Part shown: positions 1 through 8,878 of the stretch, one piece after another | Numbering within the stretch: the first letter of the stretch is position 1 | Layout: every line of letters begins with the position of its first letter | Source of the DNA: Polaromonas sp. | GTDB lineage: Bacteria; Pseudomonadota; Gammaproteobacteria; Burkholderiales; Burkholderiaceae_C | Direction: 5' to 3' | NCBI GenBank assembly: GCA_021737975.1 | Contig: JAIPCZ010000008.1 | Location: 30,484-94,483, forward strand | Length of the DNA stretch: 64,000 nucleotides | Position numbers and translations under genes: made by a program | Notes under the pieces: model-generated | What the model saw: the letters and a program-made list of their open reading frames with translations, nothing else | Databases searched by the model: none | Told to the model about the DNA's origin: nothing

Positions 1-100
1 TTGTGCGAATTGAGCGCCTGAAACCAGCCGCTCTGTCCGTCTTTAGCTGGCCATGACACGCGGACGGCCTTGCTGACCCACGTGAAGGGCGCCGGAGCAC

Positions 101-330
101 ACAGTGGGAAACGGCAGGGAGGCCAAATTTCTGGCCGACACCGGCGCATCGCTTGTCAGCGTGAGTGAAGATTCGCGCAGGAAGCGTTTATCCGTGGCCA
201 CGTGCGAACCACTTTTCAAACGGCCATTGGAGATCGGCTCGGGCGGGTGGTCGGTGGTGTAACTATGTCGGTTGGACCCGTCAGCCTAACCAACGTCAAG
301 GTAGACGTGGGCATTTGCGCCAGCCTACAA
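101..330 (+). pseudogene. Remnant of a retropepsin-like aspartic protease
   Basis: Reading from about 110, the translation runs NGREAKFLADTGASLVSV. This contains the FLxDTGAS active-site signature of clan AA (retropepsin-like) bacterial proteases of the TIGR02281 type. The frame meets a stop near 247. A second frame, open from 202, gives VGGVTMSVGPVSLTNVKVDV, which resembles the following strand region of the same family. No intact start, transmembrane segment or C-terminal half is visible, so at least one frameshift and a truncation are needed. Family assignment rests on the DTGAS motif and the spacing to the second segment. Confidence 0.45.
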
Positions 331-367
331 ACCCCTGTGGGCTGTCACGCTGGGCACACTGGTGCGA

Positions 368-799
368 TCACAGCTCACCCAAGGGCTTGTCGGTTACGCG
401 CTTCAGCGTGAAGTGGTTGTCGTCAAGGGACAATTCTGAGACATTCATCGCGCGGCGCTCGACCGGGCGTGGTGCCTGACTGTGCGCGGCAGGGGTTAGC
501 ACAGGGTCGACCTTGTTGACGCTCACATCGAACTCTTCGACCTGTTCAATGTAGCGTTTGGCCAGCATGATGGTATGGCGCTTTGTGCCCTTGTCGTCGT
601 AGGCATGCAGAGGCAAGAAACTGCGCTCATCATTCATGACATCTTGCAAACGATCAGACTCGCCCAGGTAGAACAAGCCCATCAAGCGTGTTCCATCATG
701 CATCTTCACGTAAACCTTGAGATCTTGTTTGTGTGCTTTGTTTGCAGTGTTCATGGTTCTTGGCTTGGTGGCTAACAGGTCAAAACGCAAATGATCCAT
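368..799 (-). CDS. Hypothetical protein, 143 aa (or 128 aa)
   Basis: I do not recognise this small soluble protein. It has no signal peptide or membrane segment. Its core (KVYVKMHDGTRLMGLFYLGE, followed by an ERSFLPLHAY stretch) reads like a compact all-beta fold of the kind seen in small bacterial DUFs, and codon use is normal for the window. Two ATG starts are possible: 799, or 754 giving MNTANKAHKQ. Neither has a strong ribosome-binding site, although a GAGG lies about 14 bases before the upstream ATG. It stands alone between eroded segments, and nothing nearby suggests a role. Confidence 0.6.
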   Translation of the reverse strand: MDHLRFDLLATKPRTMNTANKAHKQDLKVYVKMHDGTRLMGLFYLGESDRLQDVMNDERSFLPLHAYDDKGTKRHTIMLAKRYIEQVEEFDVSVNKVDPVLTPAAHSQAPRPVERRAMNVSELSLDDNHFTLKRVTDKPLGEL

Positions 800-1396
800 A
801 CCCGGTTTTTCAACCTCATGTTGAGCTTACCCACATTTTTTAACAGCGCTTCAAGTCAGGCTTGTTCGGGCAATAACGCTGCAATTTTTTTCCTCAATGG
901 CGTCGCCAAAGCGTTGTGCGGCCAACGTTGAGTCGACTCCGACACGCATGAGCACTTCGCACAGGACTTTCCAGCAATGGCGACGAGTCCTGTCCAGGCC
1001 CTTGAAAAGGGATTTTAATTGGCACCTCCGAAGTTAGCTTTTACAGGCGCTTATTGTGACCTCTTTTACCCCGGAAGATGCTGATTTGTGCCATCGACAG
1101 TCCGGAAAGAACGCCGCCCGGCCACGCCGTTGGTTCGGGCACTCAGCCGACCGTCAACCGGAAATTCTGAGGGTCGGCTTAGGGTCTTCTGGAGCCAGCC
1201 AGCTTTCTCGAAAGCTGACAGTCAAAATCGAACGGCTGCAATGGAGAAAAACGTGGACCCGGGCCGCAGCGGGAGCCGACGTTCATTGGAGGCACTCGCA
1301 TTGAGCCAATAATACTTGTGTCGTGGCGCAGGCCCACTTGCAATCTCTCTCAAGTTATCCCCCATTTGCAGCTTGTCTTGCCATTAAAGTAGTCGG
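800..1396. other. Gene-free stretch with eroded coding remnants and inverted repeats
   Basis: No convincing intact gene lies here. On the minus strand, 1033-856 is an open frame of about 58 codons with no usable ATG until near its end (ending VIARTSLT), perhaps a gene fragment. On the plus strand, 1145-1216 holds two clean inverted repeats, described separately. Reading frames of 74-82 codons across 1056-1312 lack ribosome-binding sites and look non-coding. Confidence 0.5.
1145..1216. repeat. Inverted repeats, possible degraded intergenic element
   Basis: AGCCGACC at 1145-1152 is matched by GGTCGGCT at 1172-1179 (8-bp perfect arms, 19-nt loop). AGCTTTCTCGAAAGCT at 1201-1216 is a hairpin with 7-bp arms and a 2-nt centre. 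No T-run follows, so neither is an obvious terminator. The segment resembles structured, non-coding dispersed repeats of environmental proteobacteria, but no second copy is seen in the window. Confidence 0.35.
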
Positions 1397-1590
1397 ATGC
1401 ACATAGCCATACTCACATTTGACGGTTTCAACGAACTCGACTCTTTGGTAGCCCCCGGCATTTTGAATCGTGTCAAGAAGCCTGATTGGCGCACAATGTT
1501 CCGGCACCCTGATGCTGGCCAAACTTGGGCTTTTGAAGTCGATTCCCGACTGCACCGACCTGCTGACGAAACCGTGGGTACAAGCAGCCC
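1397..1590 (+). pseudogene. Broken DJ-1/PfpI family gene
   Basis: The first 32 codons (MHIAILTFDGFNELDSLVAP, then GILNRVKKPDWR) are a typical N-terminus of a DJ-1/PfpI-family glutamine-amidotransferase-like protein of about 220 residues. Immediately after, a different (+1) frame from 1512 reads MLAKLGLLKSIPDCTDLLTK PWVQ, which matches the region just after the catalytic Cys in the same family. The intervening ~90 residues, including the nucleophilic elbow, are deleted, and the C-terminal third is missing. The remnant runs into the convergent Host_attach gene. The gene is therefore an internal-deletion, frameshifted pseudogene with no expected activity. Confidence 0.75.
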
Positions 1591-1618
1591 GCCCTGCAAA
1601 AGCCGGTGACTGCGGCAA

Positions 1619-2077
1619 TCAGGCGGGCAGCGCCAGGGCGTGATCGATGCTCTTTTTCAATTCGTTGCCGGTGAATTGGGTCAGGTCGCTGGCCACGCTG
1701 CGCTTCAAGGCATTGCCGGCGCTCAGGTTCAGCAATGCCTTGATCTCACCGAGCATCGGGCTGCTTGCGATCAGCACCAGCGAACTGTAGCGTTTGGCGG
1801 CAATCGAGTCGTTGAGGTAGGTGGCCAGTTCCTGGGCAAAGCTGGCGCGGGCCTTGTCTTGCGCCTCGGTGCGGGGCTCGAACTGGGTGCCGGCGTGCCC
1901 GGTGCGTCCATGGCCCTTGCCAGCGGCGCCGGTGAGCTTGCCGCCGCCTGCCTCACCCGCCAGGCTGGCGCGCGGGAATACGAAGTCGGTCAGCTCGGTG
2001 AGCGAATGATCCGAGGCATGCCGCTCGAAGCAACGTGCCCGCTCGCCATTGGCGAGCAAAATCCAGGTCTTGTTCAT
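1619..2077 (-). CDS. Host_attach family protein (attachment to host cells)
   Basis: A 152-residue protein with the hallmarks of the Host_attach family (PF10116): the N-terminal TWILLANGERARCFE strand, a central Gly/Ala-rich low-complexity linker (about 40-75), and a C-terminal FAQELATYLND ... LVLIASSPMLGEIKALL segment ending in a basic helix. The family is named for a plant-attachment phenotype in Agrobacterium, but its release-factor-like Rossmann/RNase-H-type fold points to a cytoplasmic protein. The start has AAGGA five bases upstream. It lies 24 bp behind the groEL paralogue on the same strand, so the two are probably co-transcribed. Confidence 0.8.
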   Translation of the reverse strand: MNKTWILLANGERARCFERHASDHSLTELTDFVFPRASLAGEAGGGKLTGAAGKGHGRTGHAGTQFEPRTEAQDKARASFAQELATYLNDSIAAKRYSSLVLIASSPMLGEIKALLNLSAGNALKRSVASDLTQFTGNELKKSIDHALALPA

Positions 2078-2101
2078 GATGGTCCTTTTGGTGGGTTCGG
2101 G

Positions 2102-3739
<1,638 letters not shown>

Positions 3740-3798
3740 GGCGGAGGTCTTGAAGTGTGACTTGAGGCCATGCTAGGTCCGGGCCAATGCATGATGAA

Positions 3799-3810
3799 TG
3801 AGAAATCTCA
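3799..3810. promoter_or_regulatory. Dyad between groEL paralogue and cytochrome c gene
   Basis: TGAGA-AA-TCTCA is a perfect 5-bp dyad, extendable imperfectly to GAATGAGA/TCTCAATTC. It lies in the short divergent interval between the two genes. It could be an operator for either promoter. It is not a CIRCE element. Confidence 0.3.
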
Positions 3811-3876
3811 ATTCAGCAGAAGTTAATGCTTTCAAAATGAAGCATGCCTTCGGCAAGAATGAAAGAGGTGATGACC

Positions 3877-4365
3877 ATGAAGAAGTTTGCTGTGAGCCTG
3901 TTGTGCAGGACTACCGTGGTATCGGCCTTCTTGCTGGGCGGCTGCGCTGTGGAGGTGGAGAACACGAAGGCCGCTGAGGAACTTGCGCGACTGGCACAGC
4001 CGCCGGGTTCTGTCTATACCGGCTGGCGCGTCTTTCAGGACCGCTGCGCGACTTGCCATGGCGCCCCTGCGACCGGTACCGTGGCCGCTCCCGATTTGTT
4101 ACCCATTGTTCGCAACCTGGGTCCGCGCCGATTCGTCGGGCTGGTGCTGATGCGCTACGACTGGAGTCTGCCGGTGGGGCAGGCCGGTGCTGACATCGCC
4201 GCGCGTGACGCCCTGATCGAAGGTGTCATGCAACGCAAGGAGGGCGCGCTCACGATGCCCGCATGGCAGGGTGAGCCGCGGGTGAACGCCCACATCATGG
4301 ATCTGTATGCCTACCTCTCGGCGCGGGCCGATGGGTTGCAGGGACCGGGCCGTCCGGCGCCATAG
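3877..4365 (+). CDS. Monohaem cytochrome c lipoprotein
   Basis: A 162-residue exported c-type cytochrome. The N-terminus MKKFAVSLL is followed by a hydrophobic stretch and the lipobox LLGGC, so the mature protein should be lipid-anchored. One CATCH haem site lies near residue 50 and a likely distal Met in LTMPAW near residue 130, a class I layout. The ATG at 3877 is chosen because AGAGG lies eight bases before it; in-frame ATGs at 3844 and 3871 lack this spacing and would spoil the signal peptide. It is followed 31 bp later by the VCBS lipoprotein gene. Its partner is unknown; it may shuttle or donate electrons at the membrane. Confidence 0.85.
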   Translation: MKKFAVSLLCRTTVVSAFLLGGCAVEVENTKAAEELARLAQPPGSVYTGWRVFQDRCATCHGAPATGTVAAPDLLPIVRNLGPRRFVGLVLMRYDWSLPVGQAGADIAARDALIEGVMQRKEGALTMPAWQGEPRVNAHIMDLYAYLSARADGLQGPGRPAP

Positions 4366-4396
4366 CGTGGCACTCACGGCAGGAGGTCCAAGCAAA

Positions 4397-5638
4397 ATGA
4401 AAACGACCGAAGGCTTGTTTAAGCAGGGGATTTTGGTGGCCGTGCTGGCTCTCTCGGCCTGTGGTGGAGGCGGTGGCGGCGATTTGGTCATCCCTCCCTT
4501 CTGGAGTCGTGGCGGCGTCGTGGTCGCCGACTTCAACGGGGACGGGCGTGATGACCTTGCCGTTGCCGCGACCTACATTGCGGGGCCGCCGCCCCATCCA
4601 GGCCACGTGGAAATTTACCTGCAAAGTGCGGTGGGCGCCTTTGATGCGCCGGTCCGCTACCCAATCGGCCCGGACCCCTGGGGCATGTCAGCCGGCGACG
4701 TGAATGGTGATGGTCATGCGGATCTGGTGATTGCCACACCAAATGCGCTGCCGATTCAGGTCAATACCATCAGCGACAGCGGCGGCATTTCGCTCTTGCG
4801 TCAGGATACTGCCCATCCGGGAAGTTTTCTGGCCTCGCAGTGGCTGGCCACAGGCGGTATGGCCGAAGATGCTGCTATGGCAGATCTGAACGGCGATGCA
4901 GTGGCGGACCTGATTGTCGCGGACGGTGTCTTGGTTAATGGCCGTGCCCTGCTGTTGCTGCAGCATCCGGGTGCACCCGGGACGTTTTTGGTACCCGTGT
5001 CCCTTCTGATCGGTAGTGGCCGGGGTTCGGAGGAGGTTGCTGTGGCAGACCTCAATGGAGACGGCCGAACCGACATCATTTTGGCTGCCTATGACCACGT
5101 CGCTGTTTTTTACCAGCATGCGTTTGGCGGTTTTAATCCGGTGGCGTTGCTTCCCGCGGGTCTGCGGGTCCAGGGCGTTGCGGTGGAAGACCTCGATGGC
5201 GATGGTCGTGCTGACATTGTTGCTGCCAACGCAGGCAATGCGCCAGCGGGCGGCACGGGTGGTGCCGGCGTGACCGTGTTGCTGCAGAAAAGTTCAGGTG
5301 CTTTCGTTGTCACAAATCTTCCCGTGGCCGACGGTGCGCGCCACGTTGCCATTGGCGACCTCAACCAGGATGGCGTCCCCGACCTGTCGGTCGTGTCGAT
5401 GGTCTACCAGAACCTGTCATTGCCATCGCGCGTCTCGGTCCTGTTGCAGTCCGCTGCCAGTCGGGGCCAGTTCACGGTTGCAGGCGTATACAACGGACCG
5501 GACCCGGGGAGCTTCATCGCCATCGGTGACATGAATGGCGATGGCCGCAACGATCTTGTCGTGGAGACCGGCCCCAGTGTGCTCATGCAATCGGCCTCAG
5601 TCCCAGGGACCTTTGAAGCTGTCAGGGCCTTGCGCTGA
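4397..5638 (+). CDS. FG-GAP/VCBS-repeat lipoprotein
   Basis: A 413-residue exported protein with lipobox LSAC followed by a poly-Gly spacer. At least seven copies of the calcium-binding D-x-(D/N)-x-D-G-x2-D-hydrophobic motif follow, for example FNGDGRDDLAVA, VNGDGHADLVIA, LNGDGRTDIILA, LDGDGRADIVAA and MNGDGRNDLVVE. They are spaced 50-60 residues apart, as in a seven-bladed FG-GAP beta propeller. The start ATG at 4397 follows AGGAGG at good spacing. Such propellers usually bind ligands or other proteins at the cell surface; no enzyme domain is present. It is flanked by a cytochrome c lipoprotein and another lipoprotein, suggesting one surface-protein operon. Confidence 0.85.
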   Translation: MKTTEGLFKQGILVAVLALSACGGGGGGDLVIPPFWSRGGVVVADFNGDGRDDLAVAATYIAGPPPHPGHVEIYLQSAVGAFDAPVRYPIGPDPWGMSAGDVNGDGHADLVIATPNALPIQVNTISDSGGISLLRQDTAHPGSFLASQWLATGGMAEDAAMADLNGDAVADLIVADGVLVNGRALLLLQHPGAPGTFLVPVSLLIGSGRGSEEVAVADLNGDGRTDIILAAYDHVAVFYQHAFGGFNPVALLPAGLRVQGVAVEDLDGDGRADIVAANAGNAPAGGTGGAGVTVLLQKSSGAFVVTNLPVADGARHVAIGDLNQDGVPDLSVVSMVYQNLSLPSRVSVLLQSAASRGQFTVAGVYNGPDPGSFIAIGDMNGDGRNDLVVETGPSVLMQSASVPGTFEAVRALR

Positions 5639-5706
5639 ATGAGGCGTGGAATCAGACAAATTTCGAAAATCAGCATGAATTTCAGGAAGAAGAAAGAGGT
5701 TCTGAC

Positions 5707-6276
5707 GTGTTGACCCAAACCATCCACCGCTCGTCCCTAGCGGCTTTTATGACGCTGCTGCTGGTCGGCTGTGCCACCAGCACAAGCCATGTTGAGGTGC
5801 CGATCAATGTGCTGCAAGCAATTCCCCATGCCAAGGAGGCGCCGCGACGGGCACAGGTTCAGGTGACGGACATCCGCAAGGACCTTAACCTCGAACGCAC
5901 CAGCATTGGCGGCGTTTCGATGGGTCGGACCACACTGAAGCCGCCAGAAATCGAACTGGTGCAGAAACTGGTCGAGATGAAAGCCGATGAGGTGCTGTTG
6001 CGCCGTGGCGAGACCGAGCCGCAGACGGTTTTGTGCGGTATCCGGGTGTTCATGATCGCGACACCGGCAACCGTCGTGTATTGGGACATCAACACGACAA
6101 TCGAACTGGTGCTGCGCGTGCGCGGGCAAGACCGAACCGTTTCCGGTGCCGCGACTGAGCGCACCTTCATCTGGCCATCCGATGAGATCATTCAGCGGGT
6201 GACAACCGAAGCGCTGCGACAGTCAGGCGAAGACGCCGGCCGCGCGCTGACCGAACTCTTCGCTTTGCCGCACTGA
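5707..6276 (+). CDS. Hypothetical lipoprotein
   Basis: A 189-residue protein starting at GTG 5707, with AAAGAGG seven bases upstream. A signal peptide ends at the lipobox LLVGC (residues 18-22). The mature part has no recognised domain; it alternates predicted strands (AQVQVTDIRKDL, VVYWDINTTIELVLRVRG) with a C-terminal amphipathic helix, an alpha/beta layout loosely like small assembly-type outer-membrane lipoproteins such as YajG. It lies 68 bp after the VCBS lipoprotein on the same strand and could be co-transcribed with it. Function unknown. Confidence 0.7.
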   Translation: MLTQTIHRSSLAAFMTLLLVGCATSTSHVEVPINVLQAIPHAKEAPRRAQVQVTDIRKDLNLERTSIGGVSMGRTTLKPPEIELVQKLVEMKADEVLLRRGETEPQTVLCGIRVFMIATPATVVYWDINTTIELVLRVRGQDRTVSGAATERTFIWPSDEIIQRVTTEALRQSGEDAGRALTELFALPH

Positions 6277-6304
6277 TGGCCGGCTGTGGCGGGGAGTCGT
6301 CCTG

Positions 6305-6976
6305 TCACCGATCAACAGGCTGCGCAGCGGCGATCTGTCGGATCGCGACAGCAAGCCGTGTGCCGAGCTCGTGACAAGCCGCTGTTTGGGTACGCGCCAG
6401 AATTGGCAGGGGAAAAATAAACGCTGGCATCACGCTGACCCCTTCGGCTTTGGCGCCTTCACGCCGTTGCACAGCGGCACCTTCCTCGAGCGACCAGAGC
6501 GCGGCGTCCAGAGCGGTGTTTTCATTGCGCCAGGCAAAGCCGAGACACCCACCACCGCCATAGCCGGCGCCGCACAGGACAAAGCCATCAGGCTTTGCTT
6601 TAAGCGTGTCGCCGGTGAACGCGACGAGGTAACGCAGTCCGTGGCGCGAAAGCCGTTCGCGAACCTCCTTGCGGGCCAGCATCGCGGCAAAAGCCTCTTC
6701 AGTCGCAGGCTGCGTTGCCGGTTCGAGCAGGGGAAACAGGGCATCGCGGATCGTGCTCTGCCGCACCACAATGATCTCGGGGGCAATGTCGCGAATCCGT
6801 GCAGTAAGGCAGTCTTCCATGTCACTTTTGAGCGCCTTGACCGCATCGCTCGGGTCGGCGGGCCACCAGACGATACCCACCCGGGTCGCCACAGAGGCCG
6901 GACTTTGAGAATGTGCCGGCAAACACGCCAGCAGGACTGCGGCAACACAGGCACGCGCCCACCCGGCGAGCGTCAT
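6305..6976 (-). CDS. Hypothetical exported protein
   Basis: A 223-residue protein with a cleavable signal peptide (MTLAGWARACVAAVLLACLP, then AHS). Start ATG 6976 overlaps the stop of the preceding lipoprotein gene as ATGA, so translation is probably coupled; a longer in-frame ATG at 7012 would bury the signal peptide. The mature part contains a Gly/Cys-rich CGAGYGGGGCLGF segment and about four cysteines that could form disulfides. No family is recognised. It converges on the lipoprotein gene ending at 6276. Confidence 0.65.
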   Translation of the reverse strand: MTLAGWARACVAAVLLACLPAHSQSPASVATRVGIVWWPADPSDAVKALKSDMEDCLTARIRDIAPEIIVVRQSTIRDALFPLLEPATQPATEEAFAAMLARKEVRERLSRHGLRYLVAFTGDTLKAKPDGFVLCGAGYGGGGCLGFAWRNENTALDAALWSLEEGAAVQRREGAKAEGVSVMPAFIFPLPILARTQTAACHELGTRLAVAIRQIAAAQPVDR

Positions 6977-7593
6977 GGTGCGCGCACCGGTCGAGGCAAA
7001 CGCGCCGACCACGCCCTCAGCGCGGAATCGCTTTCCGCCTCCACCAAGAAGCGCGCGATCGCGGCCCGCATGACGCTTTCAGTCTGCGGGACGAGGCACT
7101 CGCGCAGATCAAGGCACTCGCCGACGCCGCGCTGATGGCTGAGGCTTGCCGATGGAGACCAGCACCTGATCAAAGCACCATCTGGCTCGTACAGACAGAC
7201 TCGGTAGGCGATGCTGACGACATCCGGGCGGTTCGCGTCGTTGCCAAGAACCAGTTCTGCATCGGTGCGCTCCAGTTCGATCACCCCATCGACAGAGTTT
7301 TTGGCGACTCGCCAGGGGGGCCAGGCCGGCAGCTCGGCCGGCTGCGTGAACATGGCGGCAAACACACGCTCGAAACGCGCCACGCTGGTCTTACCCACTT
7401 CGATGCGCAGCAGCGGATTGGTGAATGTGGCGCTGCGTGCAGCGGCTGGATAGGCAATTCCGACCCGCGCATCGATGCGCTGGAAGATCGGGGATTCTTC
7501 GGGTGGCGGAGCGAGCGGGGCGGTGCCGCAGGCCGCGAGAAGCATCGTAGCAAGTGCAATCAGCGGCGGCTGCCGCCAGACTTCAAGTAACAC
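6973..7593 (-). CDS. Hypothetical lipoprotein
   Basis: A 206-residue lipoprotein with a hydrophobic leader and lipobox LLAAC followed by a Pro-rich linker. GTG at 7593 is preferred because GAGGAGG lies nine bases upstream of it; an in-frame TTG at 7617 sits before that ribosome-binding site. The mature domain has a cysteine pair in RVCLYEPDGALIRCW and another in ECLDLRECL. No family recognised. Its stop overlaps the next gene's start by four bases; the two secreted proteins probably act together. Confidence 0.65.
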   Translation of the reverse strand: MLLEVWRQPPLIALATMLLAACGTAPLAPPPEESPIFQRIDARVGIAYPAAARSATFTNPLLRIEVGKTSVARFERVFAAMFTQPAELPAWPPWRVAKNSVDGVIELERTDAELVLGNDANRPDVVSIAYRVCLYEPDGALIRCWSPSASLSHQRGVGECLDLRECLVPQTESVMRAAIARFLVEAESDSALRAWSARLPRPVRAP

Positions 7594-7706
7594 GAATAAG
7601 GCCCTCCTCGCGACCAAATGCTGCCAGATTTGATCTCTGTTGCCAAGCCGGTTGCCCAGGCGCGCGCGCCATCTTGCGCTGATGGCGGGTCGGCATCAGC
7701 GCACGG

Positions 7707-8426
7707 CTAAAGTTGCTGGGCAATGATGTTGATTGTTATGCCTTGCCCTGTGGTTGACATAACGAACCGGGTCAGACTCGGTATTCCGCCACCAGTAATT
7801 GTGTAGGTGACGCTCCCCGTCTCCAGCAGATTGTTCAAGGGGTCGTATATCTTGGTCGTGATCGTCATGTCGAGCGTGTTGTAGGTGCTGCCCGCCGTGG
7901 CCAGGTAGGTTTCCGTTTCACTGCCTGTCAAGACTGTTTTTGTACTGTCGGTATAACAAGTGAACACCCCCAAGTCTCCGGATTGCCCAACCGAGGCTGT
8001 CTCTGGATGCACAATCGGGCTGGCCGCCTCGCAGTAACTTCCCGTCGTACTGTAAGCCAGCGGTTCGTAGGACAAATTCAGGTAGGAGGTCGCAAAGCTG
8101 TTCAGCGGTGCTGACAAACCTTCGATGGTCAAGAAGCCGCTCACCGTTTCGGTGGTCTGAAGGGCCGCTGTGCCGTTGAATGTGGTGCTAGTGGCCGCAC
8201 CGAGGGTGAAGGTGAGGGTGCCCGTGACCGGGTAAGTGACGATGCCATCAGTGGCGCTTCCCGTCACATGCAAGGTATTTTGAAGACCGTTTGTGTAGGC
8301 ATAGGTCAGGGCGTCCTGCACCGGAAAGCTCGTGACAGCGGGAGGTGCGTCTCCACCGCCCCCGCCACACCCGACCAGCAGTGCCATCGCGTTGCACACA
8401 AAAGTGGCTTTGATGAGTTTGAACAT
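7707..8426 (-). CDS. Hypothetical Ser/Thr-rich lipoprotein
   Basis: A 239-residue lipoprotein. The start at 8426 (MFKLIKATFVCNAMALLVGC) gives a standard signal peptide and lipobox LVGC followed by a poly-Gly spacer; the in-frame ATG at 8474 would add 16 residues before it. The mature protein is rich in Thr, Ser and Gly with alternating hydrophobics, suggesting an all-beta, surface-exposed fold. It has two cysteines in the YCEAASPIVHPE ... FTCY region. No family recognised. It stands alone on the minus strand. Confidence 0.6.
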   Translation of the reverse strand: MFKLIKATFVCNAMALLVGCGGGGGDAPPAVTSFPVQDALTYAYTNGLQNTLHVTGSATDGIVTYPVTGTLTFTLGAATSTTFNGTAALQTTETVSGFLTIEGLSAPLNSFATSYLNLSYEPLAYSTTGSYCEAASPIVHPETASVGQSGDLGVFTCYTDSTKTVLTGSETETYLATAGSTYNTLDMTITTKIYDPLNNLLETGSVTYTITGGGIPSLTRFVMSTTGQGITINIIAQQL

Positions 8427-8608
8427 TTTGAATCCCTTCGTCCTAGTGTTTTCATATCCATGGTAGTTCTGCACCAGGCTTAAGGATTGATCGTTCGCAT
8501 GTCAATGAAGAATTCTGCTGCACGAAAATTCAGTATGGCGAGAACCTGCTGGAAGTGAAGAGTTTTCAGTATCCCGTTGCAGCAGGTTTTTCAGCAGGAC
8601 TGTGTTTG

Positions 8609-8672
8609 GTGGGAGGCCCGCCCTCGGGCCGATGATTTTGGATGGCAATCGCGCCGAGGGAACTGCTCCCAC
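8609..8672. repeat. REP-like palindromic element
   Basis: GTGGGAG at 8609-8615 is matched by CTCCCAC at 8666-8672. Between them lie a GCCCGCCCTCGGGC inner hairpin, the arm GATGATTTTGGATGGCAATC and a TCGCGCCGA arm. The design matches the dispersed GTGGGAGCGG...CCGCTCCCAC repeats found between genes in many Pseudomonas, Xanthomonas and betaproteobacterial genomes. It lies between a lipoprotein gene and tRNA-Thr. Confidence 0.5.
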
Positions 8673-8729
8673 GGGGCGCCGATCCTGTCGACTGCTGGTG
8701 GCAATTAATCTGTAAATAGCCCAAAGAGA

Positions 8730-8765
8730 AAGGGTTCACTACTAACTTAATAGTAATGAACCCTT
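8730..8765 (-). terminator. Long hairpin downstream of tRNA-Thr
   Basis: AAGGGTTCACTACTA (8730-8744) pairs with TAGTAATGAACCCTT (8751-8765) with one mismatch around a 6-nt loop. On the minus strand it follows the tRNA-Thr 3' end by eight bases and is followed by a moderately T-rich TTTCTCTTTGGG, so it could end the fbp/tRNA transcript. There is no clean U-run. Confidence 0.45.
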
Positions 8766-8773
8766 ACTGTATT

Positions 8774-8849
8774 TGGTGCCGGAGAGATGAATCGAACACC
8801 CGACCTTCTCATTACGAATGAGCTGCTCTACCGACTGAGCTACACCGGC
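8774..8849 (-). tRNA. tRNA-Thr (anticodon CGT)
   Basis: A 76-nt cloverleaf with encoded CCA. The acceptor GCCGGTG pairs with CTCCGGC with a U-U mismatch at pair 6-67. The D-arm is GCTCAGTCGGTAGAGC, the anticodon loop TTCGTAA reads CGT, and the T-loop is TTCGATT. It starts 29 bp after the fbp stop on the same strand and may share that transcript. Confidence 0.92.
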
Positions 8850-8878
8850 TTGGAAAGAGGCAGATTATAGCGGCCGGT

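Noticed and set aside
856..1033. Minus-strand open frame ending VIARTSLT
   Set aside because: About 58 codons with no ATG/GTG/TTG start near a ribosome-binding site; no family recognised. It may be a fragment but cannot be supported as a gene.
1056..1312. Two overlapping plus-strand frames of 74-82 codons
   Set aside because: No ribosome-binding site, no domain, and they cover inverted repeats; more likely non-coding.
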